The notes beneath the pieces are model-generated. The model saw only the letters and a program-made list of their open reading frames with translations. It was not told the DNA's origin and did not search any database. Below, in pieces: positions 24,537 to 33,565 of a stretch of DNA of 64,000 nucleotides (position 1 is its first letter; the number at the start of each line of letters is the position of its first letter). Source of the stretch: an uncultured Rhizobium sp. (GTDB taxonomy: Bacteria; Pseudomonadota; Alphaproteobacteria; Rhizobiales; Rhizobiaceae). Both the position numbers and the translations under genes were made by a program. The DNA lies in assembly GCA_945952045.1 (NCBI GenBank), contig CAMFHE010000013.1, positions 50,483 to 114,482 on the forward strand, in the 5' to 3' direction.

Positions 24537-24840
24537 GACTGCGCTCCTCACGACGTTGCTGCCGGTCCACCATGGAGACGGCAATTACAGAGATTTCATC
24601 GCAACCATTAGCCGAGGTTATCGGACCAATCAACTTTGGTTGGGTAGAATGCGGTATCAGGGTTGCGCAATCTATCGTACGTCTCGCTTTCGGACCGAAT
24701 TTTGGCAAGACCTGCCACAATCGCCGCATTACAAAAAATTTAGCCGACGAATAATGGGACAATGTACCGGGATCGCGCAATCGCGCGCAGCGCGAAACAA
24801 TTTCGGCGCTCAGAATCCTGTGGGACAAACTTCGGAAGCC
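24537..24840. other. 304-base intergenic region
   Basis: The region lies upstream of the XRE gene and downstream of the ModE-like gene, both on the minus strand, so it should hold the XRE promoter. It is moderately A/T-rich. I saw no reading frame with a supporting ribosome site, and no convincing operator or terminator hairpin. Confidence 0.5.
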
Positions 24841-25206
24841 TTAGCTTATCGCCCGGCGGTTGCGTTCCAGCCAATCGAGGTCGTCGGCAGCCAGTGCGGC
24901 AAAACGTCGCTCCAGCGCCCGAAAGCGTGACAGCAGTTCCTCGCCGAAAGCGCTGACTTCCGCACCGCCCCCCTGCTTTCCGCCGCGCTGAGACTCGACC
25001 ACGGGCTGATTGAACATGCGGTTCATTTCGTCAACCAGCAGCCAGGCCCGGCGATAGGACATGTCCATCGCGCGGCCGGCCGCCGAAATGGATCCGGTCT
25101 CGCGGATAAGTTCGAGCAATTGCATCTTGCCATGTCCCAGGCGTTGATCCGGTGGAAAATCGATACGCAGAACCGGGTGCAGGGTGGTGTCAGACGAGGT
25201 GCTCAT
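24841..25206 (-). CDS. ModE-like winged-helix regulator (N-terminal domain only)
   Basis: A 121-residue protein matching the DNA-binding domain of ModE: LGHGKMQLLELIRETGSISAAGRAMDMSYRRAWLLVDEMN followed by the basic, glycine-rich wing SQRGGKQGGGAEVSAFGEELLSRF. The molybdate-binding TOBE/DiMOP domains of full-length ModE are absent, which is common in stand-alone members, so molybdate response cannot be assumed. No modABC or molybdoenzyme gene is present nearby. It is divergent from the VOC gene with about 150 bases between. Confidence 0.9.
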   Translation of the reverse strand: MSTSSDTTLHPVLRIDFPPDQRLGHGKMQLLELIRETGSISAAGRAMDMSYRRAWLLVDEMNRMFNQPVVESQRGGKQGGGAEVSAFGEELLSRFRALERRFAALAADDLDWLERNRRAIS

Positions 25207-25360
25207 GGGCCTACCTGAATAGCGGGTGGCGTAAGTCTACACAAAGCGATGCGCGGCGTAGACGCAAATGCGAGTTTTCCGCGAGAAATTTCGCTTCCAA
25301 TGTCGGATCTGGCTTTCCCTGCACGTCCTCCGGTCAGAACGACACCGAAAGGAACTCCTG

Positions 25361-25843
25361 ATGACACGCATCGTCTCCCATCTCTGGTTTGCAGAGGACG
25401 CACGCAACGCCGTCGAATTCTACACGTCGATCATTCCGGACAGCTTTATCGGGCGCACCACTGGCATCCCGGCGGAAACACCGGCCGGCCCTCCGGGCAG
25501 CGTCGAGATCATCGAATTCAGCCTTGGCGATCAGCGCTTCGTCGCTATGCAGGCCGGACCGCTCGATCCGTTCAACCATGCCTTTTCCATCGCGGTGCTG
25601 CTCGACAGCCAGGCGGAAGTCGATCGCATCTGGTCCGCCTTTCTCGACAATGGCGGCACGGCGGAACAATGCGGCTGGCTTCGCGACCGCTGGGGCCTGT
25701 GTTGGCAGATCGTCCCGCGCGGTCTTTCGGACATGATTTCCAGCTCAGACCGCGCCGCCGCGCAGCGCGCGACGCAGGCGATGCTGACCATGATCAAGCT
25801 GGACCTGCCCGCCATCGAAAAGGCATTTCGCGGCGAAAGCTGA
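25361..25843 (+). CDS. VOC/PhnB-type glyoxalase-fold protein
   Basis: A 160-residue protein of the vicinal-oxygen-chelate superfamily, in the group often labelled 3-demethylubiquinone-9 methyltransferase or PhnB. Features are IVSHLWFAEDARNAVEFYTSI, IEFSLGDQRFVAMQAGP and CGWLRDRWGLCWQIVPR. Such proteins form paired beta-alpha-beta-beta-beta modules; the enzymatic activity of this subgroup is mostly unproven. AAAGGA lies before the ATG at 25361, which excludes a longer upstream frame. It converges on the HAD gene with three bases between stops. Confidence 0.88.
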   Translation: MTRIVSHLWFAEDARNAVEFYTSIIPDSFIGRTTGIPAETPAGPPGSVEIIEFSLGDQRFVAMQAGPLDPFNHAFSIAVLLDSQAEVDRIWSAFLDNGGTAEQCGWLRDRWGLCWQIVPRGLSDMISSSDRAAAQRATQAMLTMIKLDLPAIEKAFRGES

Positions 25844-25846
25844 GAG

Positions 25847-26575
25847 TTACCGCCGCGTCAGCCGCAAGCGTCCATCGTCCTGCACGACAACGCCGACCTT
25901 GTTGTAGTCCGGAATGGTCAGATGGGCGGTTTGCATCGGCTCGTGATGGGTGGCGGTGATGACCACGACATCGCCGCCGGCGCTCTCGCCGGCACGAATA
26001 CCGGCCGGCGCATCCTCGAAGATCAGGCAGTCGCCGGCCTCGACACCGAGTTTGCGCGCGCCGAGCAGGAAGCAATCCGGATTAGGCTTGCCATTGACGA
26101 TATCCTCGCCGGTGACGATGGCCGGCGGCGGCGCAATACCGGCGGCCGCCATGCGTCGCCGTGCCAATTCGGCCGTCGCCGACGTCACGATTGCCCACCG
26201 ATCCCGGGGAAACGAATTCAGGAAGGCGACGACGCCATCGATCTTGACGATGCCCTCGACATCCTCGCGCTCGGCCATTTCGATCCACTCGACTTCCTTG
26301 TCGATGTCGACACCGGGCAGCGCAAGGCGTTTCATGGTGTCGATCGGGCGCACGCCATGAATGGTGGGCAGGAAGGCTTCGACATCAAGGCCATGCCGGC
26401 GCGCCCAGGCGCCCCAGACGCGTTCCGCCGCGACGATGGAATTGAGCAGCGTGCCATCCATATCGAACAGGAAAGCGGCATAGGATTTTTCAAACGTGGG
26501 ATGAGGGTTTTGCAAGACAGGTCTTTCGCTTTTCAAGGATGGCTTAGCGCTCGAGAATCTCGACGAGTTCGCCAT
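25847..26575 (-). CDS. HAD-superfamily sugar phosphatase-like hydrolase
   Basis: A HAD subfamily IA hydrolase of up to 242 residues. The nucleophile motif is AAFLFDMDGTLLNS, motif II lies in AIVTSATAEL, the motif III lysine is in NGKPNPDCFLLGA, and motif IV is CLIFEDAPAGIRAGESAG. It resembles YfbT-type sugar phosphatases. The ATG at 26575 lies 32 bases inside the preceding gene; a TTG at 26515 would give a shorter, more typical N-terminus, so the start is uncertain. As the last gene of the polyol operon it may dephosphorylate dead-end sugar phosphates. Confidence 0.88.
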   Translation of the reverse strand: MANSSRFSSAKPSLKSERPVLQNPHPTFEKSYAAFLFDMDGTLLNSIVAAERVWGAWARRHGLDVEAFLPTIHGVRPIDTMKRLALPGVDIDKEVEWIEMAEREDVEGIVKIDGVVAFLNSFPRDRWAIVTSATAELARRRMAAAGIAPPPAIVTGEDIVNGKPNPDCFLLGARKLGVEAGDCLIFEDAPAGIRAGESAGGDVVVITATHHEPMQTAHLTIPDYNKVGVVVQDDGRLRLTRR

Positions 26576-27335
26576 AGACGGCGTCGTTGCCGGCGACCAG
26601 CCAATTGCCTTTGGTCAAACCTTCATTGGCGAGAAAGTCGTTGGTTTTCAATCCGGCAGCGCGGATGACCGCGATGGCGCCGAGGCAATCCCAGGAATTG
26701 ATATGCTGCTCGGCATAGCCCAGGAGTTTACCGGCCGCGACATAACACAGACCGAGCGCGCCCGAACCGTCGCGATAGAACATGCCGCCGCGCTCGATGA
26801 AGCGTGAAAAGGCCGGCAGGAATTCCGAGGGCGGCAGGCGGGTGGAGTATCCAAAGCAGACGATACCCTCGCGAATGCTGCGCCCCGGATGAGCGCCGAC
26901 CGGCGCGCCGTTCAGCGTTGCCGGAAAGCCATTGCCACCGGCGAACAGTTCATTGCGCTCCGGCGCATAGACCATGCCGAATTGCAGTTCCCCGTTCTGG
27001 ACGAAGGCGATGGAAACGCACCAGCTCGACAGGCCTGACACGAAAGGCTGGGTGCCGTCGATGGGATCGACCACCCAGATACCCTGATCCGGGGCGAAGG
27101 AGGATTGGCCGGTCTCCTCACCCAGGAAAGCATCCTCTGGAAAATGCTTTTCCAGCCGCTCGCGGATCAGAAGCTCGGTATTGAGATCGGCCTCGCTGAC
27201 GACATCCTGCAAGCCCTTGCTCTTGATCGTCAGCGCATTGCGGTCGCGGAAATAGCCGCGCGCAAGATCACCGGCATCACGGATCAGATCGAGCGCAAAG
27301 GCGTAGCGGGCAGAAACAGCGGCATTTTCAGTCAT
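26544..27335 (-). CDS. Inositol monophosphatase family phosphatase
   Basis: A 263-residue Mg-dependent phosphatase of the IMPase/HisN/FBPase-like family. Metal-binding motifs are complete: DVVSEADLNTE, FLGEETGQ, WVVDPIDGTQPF and the C-terminal SWDCLGAIAVIRAAGL. The ATG at 27335 is preferred over a TTG six codons upstream. HisN-type histidinol-phosphate phosphatases share this sequence pattern, but the operon context (sugar kinases, dehydrogenases, another phosphatase) suggests a sugar or polyol phosphate substrate. Its 3' end overlaps the HAD gene by 32 bases. Confidence 0.88.
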   Translation of the reverse strand: MTENAAVSARYAFALDLIRDAGDLARGYFRDRNALTIKSKGLQDVVSEADLNTELLIRERLEKHFPEDAFLGEETGQSSFAPDQGIWVVDPIDGTQPFVSGLSSWCVSIAFVQNGELQFGMVYAPERNELFAGGNGFPATLNGAPVGAHPGRSIREGIVCFGYSTRLPPSEFLPAFSRFIERGGMFYRDGSGALGLCYVAAGKLLGYAEQHINSWDCLGAIAVIRAAGLKTNDFLANEGLTKGNWLVAGNDAVYGELVEILER

Positions 27336-27368
27336 GGCAACAAGTTCTTTCAATACGGAAGGAAGGGG

Positions 27369-28262
27369 TCAGGCCCAGAGGCGGGCGGCGCCGCGCACAC
27401 CACTGGAATCGCCGTGAAGCGCGCGGCGGATCGGCGTGTGGAAAACAGTCGAAAAGGTGCGACGGGCCAAGGCCGACGGCAGGTCGTCATAGAGCTCGTC
27501 GACATTCGACATGCCGCCGCCCATGACCAGCACGTCGGGGTCGAGAGTATTGACCACGGTCGCCAGCCCGCGCGCCACGCGATCGACATAACGCTCCCAG
27601 AGCATCCGCGCCAAACGGTCGCCGCCGCGCATCTTGTCGATGATCTCGCGGGCCTTCAGTTCCTCATTGGTATGGCGAACATATTCGGCTTCAAAGGCGC
27701 GGCCGGAAACCCAGGTTTCCATGCAGCCATGCCGGCCGCAATAGCAGGGGCGGCCGGGAATTTCGGTCGTATCGGGAAAAGGCAAGGGGTTGTGACCCCA
27801 TTCGCCGCCGCTGTTGTTCGGCCCGTGATGGGCGCGCCCGCCGACGGCGATGCCGGCGCCCGCGCCCGATCCCAGAATGACGGCGAAGACGACATTGTAG
27901 CCAGCCCCAGCGCCATCCGCCGCTTCGGAAGCGGCAAAACAGTCGGCATCGTTTTCGACGCGAATGTCGCGTTTGATCGCGTCCTGCAGATCCTTCTCCA
28001 CCGGTTGCCCGAGCAGCCAGGTGGAGCTGGCGCCCTTGCCCAAACGACTGACCGGCTCAAGGCTGCCGGGAATACCGATGCCGATCGAGCCGGTGCGGCC
28101 GGTTTCCGCCTCCAACTCGCCGATCAGCTCGACGATCATGCCGATGCAGCCGCGATAATCGTGACGCGGCGTGTCGCGGCGCAGCCGCGCCAGTTCCCGG
28201 CCATCCCGCTCCATGGCGACAGCCTCGATCTTCGTGCCGCCCCAATCGATCCCGATCAGCAT
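27369..28262 (-). CDS. ROK family sugar kinase (fructokinase/NagK type)
   Basis: A 297-residue ROK kinase. The phosphate loop is MLIGIDWGGTKIEAVAM, the catalytic Asp is in RVENDADCFAASEA, and the zinc-binding ROK motif is intact: GEWGHNPLPFP, then CYCGRHGCMETWVSG. The Mak/NagK branch phosphorylates fructose, mannose or N-acetylglucosamine. In an operon of polyol dehydrogenases, fructokinase activity would complete conversion of a ketohexose to fructose 6-phosphate. It follows the FGGY kinase gene by 15 bases. Confidence 0.92.
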   Translation of the reverse strand: MLIGIDWGGTKIEAVAMERDGRELARLRRDTPRHDYRGCIGMIVELIGELEAETGRTGSIGIGIPGSLEPVSRLGKGASSTWLLGQPVEKDLQDAIKRDIRVENDADCFAASEAADGAGAGYNVVFAVILGSGAGAGIAVGGRAHHGPNNSGGEWGHNPLPFPDTTEIPGRPCYCGRHGCMETWVSGRAFEAEYVRHTNEELKAREIIDKMRGGDRLARMLWERYVDRVARGLATVVNTLDPDVLVMGGGMSNVDELYDDLPSALARRTFSTVFHTPIRRALHGDSSGVRGAARLWA

Positions 28263-28277
28263 ATTTCGTTCTCCACA

Positions 28278-29846
28278 TCAGTTCTCCAGTGCGCAAAGCG
28301 CATGCATCGCCTCGCGCAACGTCGTATCCGCCGAAAGCCGGCGGAAAATCGCATAGAGCCGCTGGTACGTCGCTGCGGCGTCCGGTCGTGGGGTATAGCA
28401 GGTGAATTCGCGCGCGCCAAAGCGGGCGGCGCCTTCATTGAAATCGGCAACGACGCCGGCCGCCACTGCGCCATGGATTGCAGCGCCGACGCAGGATGCG
28501 TTGCGGATCACGGGAACCTCGACCTGGCAGTCGAACACATCGGCCATCATCTGCACGAGAAAGGGATTGCGTTCGGCAAGACCGCTCGTCATCAGCACAC
28601 GGCCGATTTCCAGCCCGCCATCGCGCATCAGGTCGAAGACATGCCGGGCGCCGAAGCAGAGGCCTTCCATCAAGGCGCGGTAGATCTCGGCTTGCGTCGT
28701 CTTGCGCGTCGGGCCGATCAGCAGGCCGGATAATGCGGCATCGCCATGCGGCACGCGGTTTCCGTTCCACCAGTCGAGGGCCAGCAGCCGGCCCTCGCCC
28801 GGACGCAGCGCCTCAGCCTCGGCGTTCAGCCGGGCAAAGCCGGAGGCAAGATCGCCGCTATTGGAAAAATTGCGCACGAACCAGCCAAGGCAATCGCCAA
28901 AAGAAGGCTGGCCGGCTTCATAGCACCAGAGGCCGGGCAGCGAACTGTCCCGCGCAACGCCTTCGATACCTTCCGGCAACGGCTGGAAGCGCTCGCTGAG
29001 CATCAGATAGGCGGCGGAAGTGCCAAGCGCGCCGACGAATGTGCCGCCGCCGACAGCGCCAACCGCCGGCAACACCACATGCGAATCGATGACCGCGACG
29101 GCCACCGTGCACGGGCCGACAATGCCGCTCTCCGTCAGCCATGCCTGCGACAGAAGGCCCGCCGATTGCCCGACCGGCAAAGGCGGAGAAAGCCGCTCGC
29201 CAAGGCCTTCGACGAGATCGTCGGGATAGCCGGTCTCGGGAGAATATTGCGCCTTGTAAGTCGCAAAACCATAGCTGCGCTGCTCATCACCGGTCAGCTG
29301 CCAGACCATCCAGTCGCCGCCTTCGATGAAGCGGGCGGTCTCGGCCCAGAGCGTCGGCGCTTCGGCATGCATCTGCGCCGCCTTGGCGATCAGCCATTCG
29401 CCCGAAATGCGGCCGCCGAAATGAGAGAAGCGCTCGCCATGAGCCGCGCTCAGCGTGATGGCATGCGGTTGGGCTGCCTGATGCTTGTAAAGCTTCACAT
29501 AGGCATGCGGCGCATCCGGATGATGAATGGAGAGCGGCGTCCCGTCTGTCGTGACGGGAAGCGGGGAACTGGCCGTGAAATCGAGACCGATCGACAGGAC
29601 GCGGCGTCCCTGCCCCAAAGCCTTGAGGATGGCGCGCGCCGCAGCCGTGTAATCGCCGGCATCCTGCAGTGACCAAGCCGGCGGCAGCAGTGTGCCGCCG
29701 GCCAAGCATTCGTCCATGATGCCATGCGGATACGCATGTACATGCGCCGCCACCTCGGCGCCCGTCTCGACGTCGATCAGCGCCCCACGCGCCGATTCCG
29801 AGCCGAAATCCAGCCCGATGATATAGCTTGGCTGCCGCTCGGTCAT
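28278..29846 (-). CDS. FGGY family carbohydrate kinase, ribulokinase-like
   Basis: A 522-residue FGGY kinase with the AraB-style N-terminus YIIGLDFGSESARGALID, the substrate-site segment IEGGDWMVWQLTGDEQRS, a GALGTSAAYLML phosphate-2 element, and RVLMTSGLAERNPFLVQMMADVF with CVGAAIHGA near the end. AraB-type enzymes phosphorylate L- or D-ribulose and some pentitols. No araA or araD lies nearby, so the substrate is probably a ketose made by one of the adjacent dehydrogenases. It lies 55 bases after an SDR gene on the same strand. Confidence 0.92.
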   Translation of the reverse strand: MTERQPSYIIGLDFGSESARGALIDVETGAEVAAHVHAYPHGIMDECLAGGTLLPPAWSLQDAGDYTAAARAILKALGQGRRVLSIGLDFTASSPLPVTTDGTPLSIHHPDAPHAYVKLYKHQAAQPHAITLSAAHGERFSHFGGRISGEWLIAKAAQMHAEAPTLWAETARFIEGGDWMVWQLTGDEQRSYGFATYKAQYSPETGYPDDLVEGLGERLSPPLPVGQSAGLLSQAWLTESGIVGPCTVAVAVIDSHVVLPAVGAVGGGTFVGALGTSAAYLMLSERFQPLPEGIEGVARDSSLPGLWCYEAGQPSFGDCLGWFVRNFSNSGDLASGFARLNAEAEALRPGEGRLLALDWWNGNRVPHGDAALSGLLIGPTRKTTQAEIYRALMEGLCFGARHVFDLMRDGGLEIGRVLMTSGLAERNPFLVQMMADVFDCQVEVPVIRNASCVGAAIHGAVAAGVVADFNEGAARFGAREFTCYTPRPDAAATYQRLYAIFRRLSADTTLREAMHALCALEN

Positions 29847-29901
29847 GCCGCCCCTCGAACGTCGGATTGCGCCCGCCGCAGAACGGGCGGGCGCAATGTC
29901 C

Positions 29902-30678
29902 TTACCAGCAGGTGTAACCGCCGTCGACCGGCACGATTGCGCCGGTGATCAAGCTTGCGGCATCGGAGGCGAGGAACAGGACGGCGGCCGCGACTTCGTC
30001 GGCCTGGCCCATGCGTCCCATCGGCGTATCGCGCAGCCAGCCTTCGATACGCTCCTTGTTGGCGGGGTTGGCAAGCACCATCGGCGTTTCGATATAGGTC
30101 GGCGCGACGGCATTGACGCGGACATTGTATTGCGCCCATTCCGCCGCCATCGAGCGGGTCATGTGGTGCACCGCCGCCTTGGAGACGTTGTAGGGCGTCT
30201 GCGGCTGCGGCCGGTTGGCGATGGTGCCGGACATCGAGCCCAGATTGACGATCGCCCCGCGCTTGGCCGCGACCATATGGCTTCCAAAGGCGCGCGAGCA
30301 CCAGAAAACGCCGTTGATGTTGACGTTCATCATCCGCAGCCACTGCTCGTCGGTGACGGATTCCGAGGGCGTACCGCTCTCGCCGATGCCGGCATTGTTG
30401 ACGAGAATGGTTGCCGGCGTACCGCGTGCGGCGAGGTGGTTGGCGATCTCGTTCATGCGGGCGCTATCGGTGACGTCGCCAACGATCAGCTCGGCCTTGA
30501 AGCCCTTGGCGAGAAGGGCATCGAGGCCCTCCCTGCCCATCTCTTCCTTCGGCTCGATGATGACGACATGGGCGCCGGCTTCCGCCAGCGCCAGCGCCGC
30601 CTGCAGGCCGATGCTGCGGCCACCGCCGGTGACGACGGCCACCTCCCCTTCGGTCTGGAACCGCTTTTGAAACGACAT
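29902..30678 (-). CDS. SDR family oxidoreductase, polyol/ketose dehydrogenase
   Basis: A 258-residue classical short-chain dehydrogenase. The cofactor motif is VVTGGGRSIGLQAALA, NNAGIG is the structural Asn region, and the catalytic serine and Tyr-Lys are in NLGSMSGTIANRP and TPYNVSKAAVHHM. The acidic residue after beta-2 (VVIIEP) favours NAD over NADP. The C-terminal VPVDGGYTCW is shared with the SDR at 46263, so the two are close paralogues. Candidates from known pathways are galactitol, sorbose or sorbitol dehydrogenase; which of the three SDRs does which step cannot be told here. Confidence 0.92.
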   Translation of the reverse strand: MSFQKRFQTEGEVAVVTGGGRSIGLQAALALAEAGAHVVIIEPKEEMGREGLDALLAKGFKAELIVGDVTDSARMNEIANHLAARGTPATILVNNAGIGESGTPSESVTDEQWLRMMNVNINGVFWCSRAFGSHMVAAKRGAIVNLGSMSGTIANRPQPQTPYNVSKAAVHHMTRSMAAEWAQYNVRVNAVAPTYIETPMVLANPANKERIEGWLRDTPMGRMGQADEVAAAVLFLASDAASLITGAIVPVDGGYTCW

Positions 30679-30707
30679 GAATTCTCTCCTGAACGATAGG
30701 GCTTGCG

Positions 30708-31436
30708 TCAGATATCCTGGCTGGCCGGCAGGATGACGATATCGCGAATATTGACGTTGCGCGGCCGCGTCAGCATGAACATCAGGGCTTCGGCGACTTC
30801 CGAAGGCTCGATCAGGCTGCCATTGGCCTTTGCCTTTTCGAGATTTTCCTTCGGCCAGTCCTTGAGAAGGCCGGTGATGACGGGACCGGGCGCAATCGAG
30901 CTGACGCGGATGCCATGCTTGATGAGCTGGCGGCGCAGGGTATAGACCAGGGTCAGCACCGCATGCTTGGACGCCGAATAGACCGGCTCCCAGGAAATAT
31001 GCTCATGGCCGGCGACCGAGGTGGTGACGACGATATCGCCCGTCTTGCGCTCGATCATATGCGGCAGAACCGAATGAACGGTTCGATAGACGGCGTTGAT
31101 GTTGAGGTTCAGCATCCGGTCGAATTCGTCCGGATTGCCATCGACCAGATCGCCACCGACATAGCTGCCGGCATTGGCATGGAAGACGTCGAGACGGCCG
31201 GTGCGCGCCAGAATAGCGGGCATCATCGCATCCATGCTCTTGGTATCCAGCAGATCGACAACCAGCGGGATGGCCTTTTCGCCAAGCTCGGCCGCAATCG
31301 CCTTCAACTGCGCCTCGTCGCGGTCGATGAAAAACACCGTCGCGCCCGCCTCGATGCACGCTTTGCCGCAGGCAAGGCCAATGCCTGCCGCTGCACCCGT
31401 AATGGCAACCACCTTGCCCTCAAGCGATTCCGCCAT
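30708..31436 (-). CDS. SDR family oxidoreductase
   Basis: A 242-residue classical SDR. Motifs are VVAITGAAAGIGLACGKAC, HANAGSYVGGDLVDGN in place of the more usual NNAG, VVTTSVAGHEHISWEPVYSASKHAVL with the catalytic Ser, Tyr and Lys. The FFIDRDEAQL strand end with Asp predicts NAD use. It resembles ribitol/sorbitol-type dehydrogenases. It sits in the middle of the three consecutive SDR genes, with 29 and 42 bases to its neighbours, so it is surely part of the same transcript. Confidence 0.9.
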   Translation of the reverse strand: MAESLEGKVVAITGAAAGIGLACGKACIEAGATVFFIDRDEAQLKAIAAELGEKAIPLVVDLLDTKSMDAMMPAILARTGRLDVFHANAGSYVGGDLVDGNPDEFDRMLNLNINAVYRTVHSVLPHMIERKTGDIVVTTSVAGHEHISWEPVYSASKHAVLTLVYTLRRQLIKHGIRVSSIAPGPVITGLLKDWPKENLEKAKANGSLIEPSEVAEALMFMLTRPRNVNIRDIVILPASQDI

Positions 31437-31478
31437 GTTCCTTCCTCCTCGATAAATGAATTGTCTTTTGTCGTGAGA

Positions 31479-32273
31479 TCAACGCGTCACATAGCCGCCA
31501 TCGGCGACCAGAACCGTGCCGGTGCAATAGCCCGATGCCGGCGAGCACAGGAACAGGATGGCATTGCCCATCTCCTCCGGCTTGCCGTAACGACCCATCG
31601 GCGTCCCCGCCGTCCAGACGCGGTTCCACTCTTCGTTGGTCAGACGTACGTCGGTCATGTCGGTTTCGATGTAACCGGGGGCGAGCGCATTGACGCGAAC
31701 GCCGAACTCGGCGAACTCGCTGGCCATGCTCTTGGTCATCATGTGAACGGCGGCCTTGGATGCGTTATAGGCCGCCTGTATCTGCGGAATATTGCTGATC
31801 AGGCCCGAGATCGATCCGACGTTGACAATGACGCCCGATCCTTGCGCCTTCATCGGCGCCAAAGCTTCGCGCGAGAAGCGGAACACCTGGATGACGTTGG
31901 TCGACATCATGCGCTCGAGGCGCTCGTCGTTGAAATCAGGCGTCGCTCCGTGGTCGGCGATGCCGGCATTGTTCACGAGAATATCGAGCCGGCCGTATGT
32001 GTCGAGCGTGGCCTGCACCAGCTTCTGCGGTGTGGCCGGATCGGTCGCATCCGCCGGAATGAAGACATAGTCGGCGCCGGCTTCCTTCAGCAACCGGTCG
32101 GCCTCCGGATTGTCGCGTCGTGCGGTGAGCACGAGCTTGGCCCCCGCCTCGGCAAACTGCAGGGCGGTGGCAAGGCCGATGCCTCTGTTGCCACCGGTGA
32201 TCAACGCAACCTTACCATCCAGTCTGAAATCGCTCAGCGCCATGAATTCCTCCCGAAATTTCTCTATGGTCAA
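31479..32273 (-). CDS. SDR family oxidoreductase
   Basis: A 264-residue classical SDR with ALITGGNRGIGLATALQF, ILVNNAGIAD, NVGSISGLISNIPQIQAAYNASKAAVHMM (catalytic Ser, Tyr, Lys) and VLVADGGYVTR at the C-terminus. The VLTARR sequence after beta-2, with two arginines, suggests NADP preference, unlike the other two SDRs; a reductase role such as L-sorbose reductase would fit. It lies five bases after the KbaZ/GatZ-family gene. The start could also be the ATG at 32243 (MALSDFRLDG), close to the usual SDR N-terminus. Confidence 0.9.
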   Translation of the reverse strand: MTIEKFREEFMALSDFRLDGKVALITGGNRGIGLATALQFAEAGAKLVLTARRDNPEADRLLKEAGADYVFIPADATDPATPQKLVQATLDTYGRLDILVNNAGIADHGATPDFNDERLERMMSTNVIQVFRFSREALAPMKAQGSGVIVNVGSISGLISNIPQIQAAYNASKAAVHMMTKSMASEFAEFGVRVNALAPGYIETDMTDVRLTNEEWNRVWTAGTPMGRYGKPEEMGNAILFLCSPASGYCTGTVLVADGGYVTR

Positions 32274-32278
32274 AAATG

Positions 32279-33565
32279 TCAGATGTCATCGCCGCCATGA
32301 CAGGCGGCATGGTAGTCTTCGACAACCCGCTCGACGGCGGCTTGCGCGACGGACGCCGGATCGAATGCCTGCCCGGCAAGATCGAGCCGCTGCGGCATAT
32401 GCTGACGCAGCAAGGTGACAGGAACAACCTGACCCGCAAGCGCCTTGAACAGTTGCTCGACAGCGGCCTGCGCTGCGGGTTTCGCCCAATAATAACGGAT
32501 GCGATCCGAATAGGAATAATGCCGCTGCAGACGCTTTTGAGCCGGCGTGCCGCCATAATGGCGGTTCCAATCCCCCGGCTCCGAAAGCATTACCGCTTCC
32601 ATGGCGTGGTAAAGCGGTCTGTCGCCATATCCCTCGATAAGATCTGTCGCGATCAGATCGAGTGCATACAGCGCTTCACGCAGAGCAAAGGTTAGCTCCG
32701 GCCCGACCTTGAGGATCGAAAACCCGTCCTCGACCAATTGCCGCAGCGGCGGGCGGCCCTGATAGTCGGTCGAATGCGCCTCGAAGACGAATTGCGGCGC
32801 CTGCGCCAGCACCTCGGACAAGGACGCAGCCTTGGCGCGGTCATAAACGATGACGTTCTCGTTGCCGAATTCGACGCCGGGCTGCACCACGAGCGCGATG
32901 ACGCGGGCGAACGCATCGGAAAGGCCGGCCACTTCGAAAACCCGGCGATGGATGTCGATCGTCGTTTTCGCCGCATTTGCGCCGGTCGGTTCGATGGCGC
33001 TCAGCGCGTGGTCAGCGCCGCCGGGCGGCGGCACTTCGGTGCCGATAATATAGACGGGCAGCGTGACGCCATGTTCGAGGGCCGCAGCCTCCGCGGCGGC
33101 AGCCAGACGGGCGGCGCGATGGGCGGTGGTTTCGTCATCAAGTCCGTCCGGTTCGCCGGCGCAGCCCATCGAGGCGTCCAGATGGATTTTCGTGAACCCG
33201 GCAGCGACATAGGCGGTCACCATCGCCTCGGCCTCGCGCATGGCGCTTTCGGCATCCTGCTTGCGCCAGGGATTGGGGCCGAGATGGTCGCCGCCCAGCA
33301 GAATGCGCGCACGGGGCAAGCCTTCCTCGGCGGCAATCGCGTGCACCAGCGCGGCGAAATCCGCCGGCAGCATGCCGGTATAGCCGCCGAGATGGTTGAC
33401 CTGATTGCAGGTCGCCTCGATCAGCACCGTCGTGCCTGCCCTAACCGCATGGGCGATCGCGGCGCGCAGCACCAGCGGATGGGCGGAGCAGATGGCGGCA
33501 ATGCCCTGTTTAGGGCGCTCCTGCCGAAAATTGCCGGCAAGAGCGCCCAGGGAGGAAGCGGTCAT
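32279..33565 (-). CDS. KbaZ/GatZ-family protein (PF08013), probable D-tagatose 6-phosphate 4-epimerase
   Basis: A 428-residue TIM-barrel protein of the family historically called tagatose-bisphosphate aldolase non-catalytic subunit. Family blocks visible are [50 protein letters not shown] and [14 protein letters not shown]. Members in Agrobacterium tumefaciens C58 were shown to epimerise D-tagatose 6-phosphate at C4 to D-fructose 6-phosphate. No catalytic class II aldolase subunit (KbaY/GatY) is present here, and a PfkB kinase overlaps upstream, so the epimerase role fits better than an aldolase-subunit role. Confidence 0.88.
   Translation of the reverse strand: MTASSLGALAGNFRQERPKQGIAAICSAHPLVLRAAIAHAVRAGTTVLIEATCNQVNHLGGYTGMLPADFAALVHAIAAEEGLPRARILLGGDHLGPNPWRKQDAESAMREAEAMVTAYVAAGFTKIHLDASMGCAGEPDGLDDETTAHRAARLAAAAEAAALEHGVTLPVYIIGTEVPPPGGADHALSAIEPTGANAAKTTIDIHRRVFEVAGLSDAFARVIALVVQPGVEFGNENVIVYDRAKAASLSEVLAQAPQFVFEAHSTDYQGRPPLRQLVEDGFSILKVGPELTFALREALYALDLIATDLIEGYGDRPLYHAMEAVMLSEPGDWNRHYGGTPAQKRLQRHYSYSDRIRYYWAKPAAQAAVEQLFKALAGQVVPVTLLRQHMPQRLDLAGQAFDPASVAQAAVERVVEDYHAACHGGDDI

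Noticed and set aside
32279..33565. Tagatose-bisphosphate aldolase subunit
   Set aside because: The catalytic KbaY/GatY subunit is missing, and the adjacent PfkB kinase fits the 4-epimerase role known for this family in Agrobacterium.
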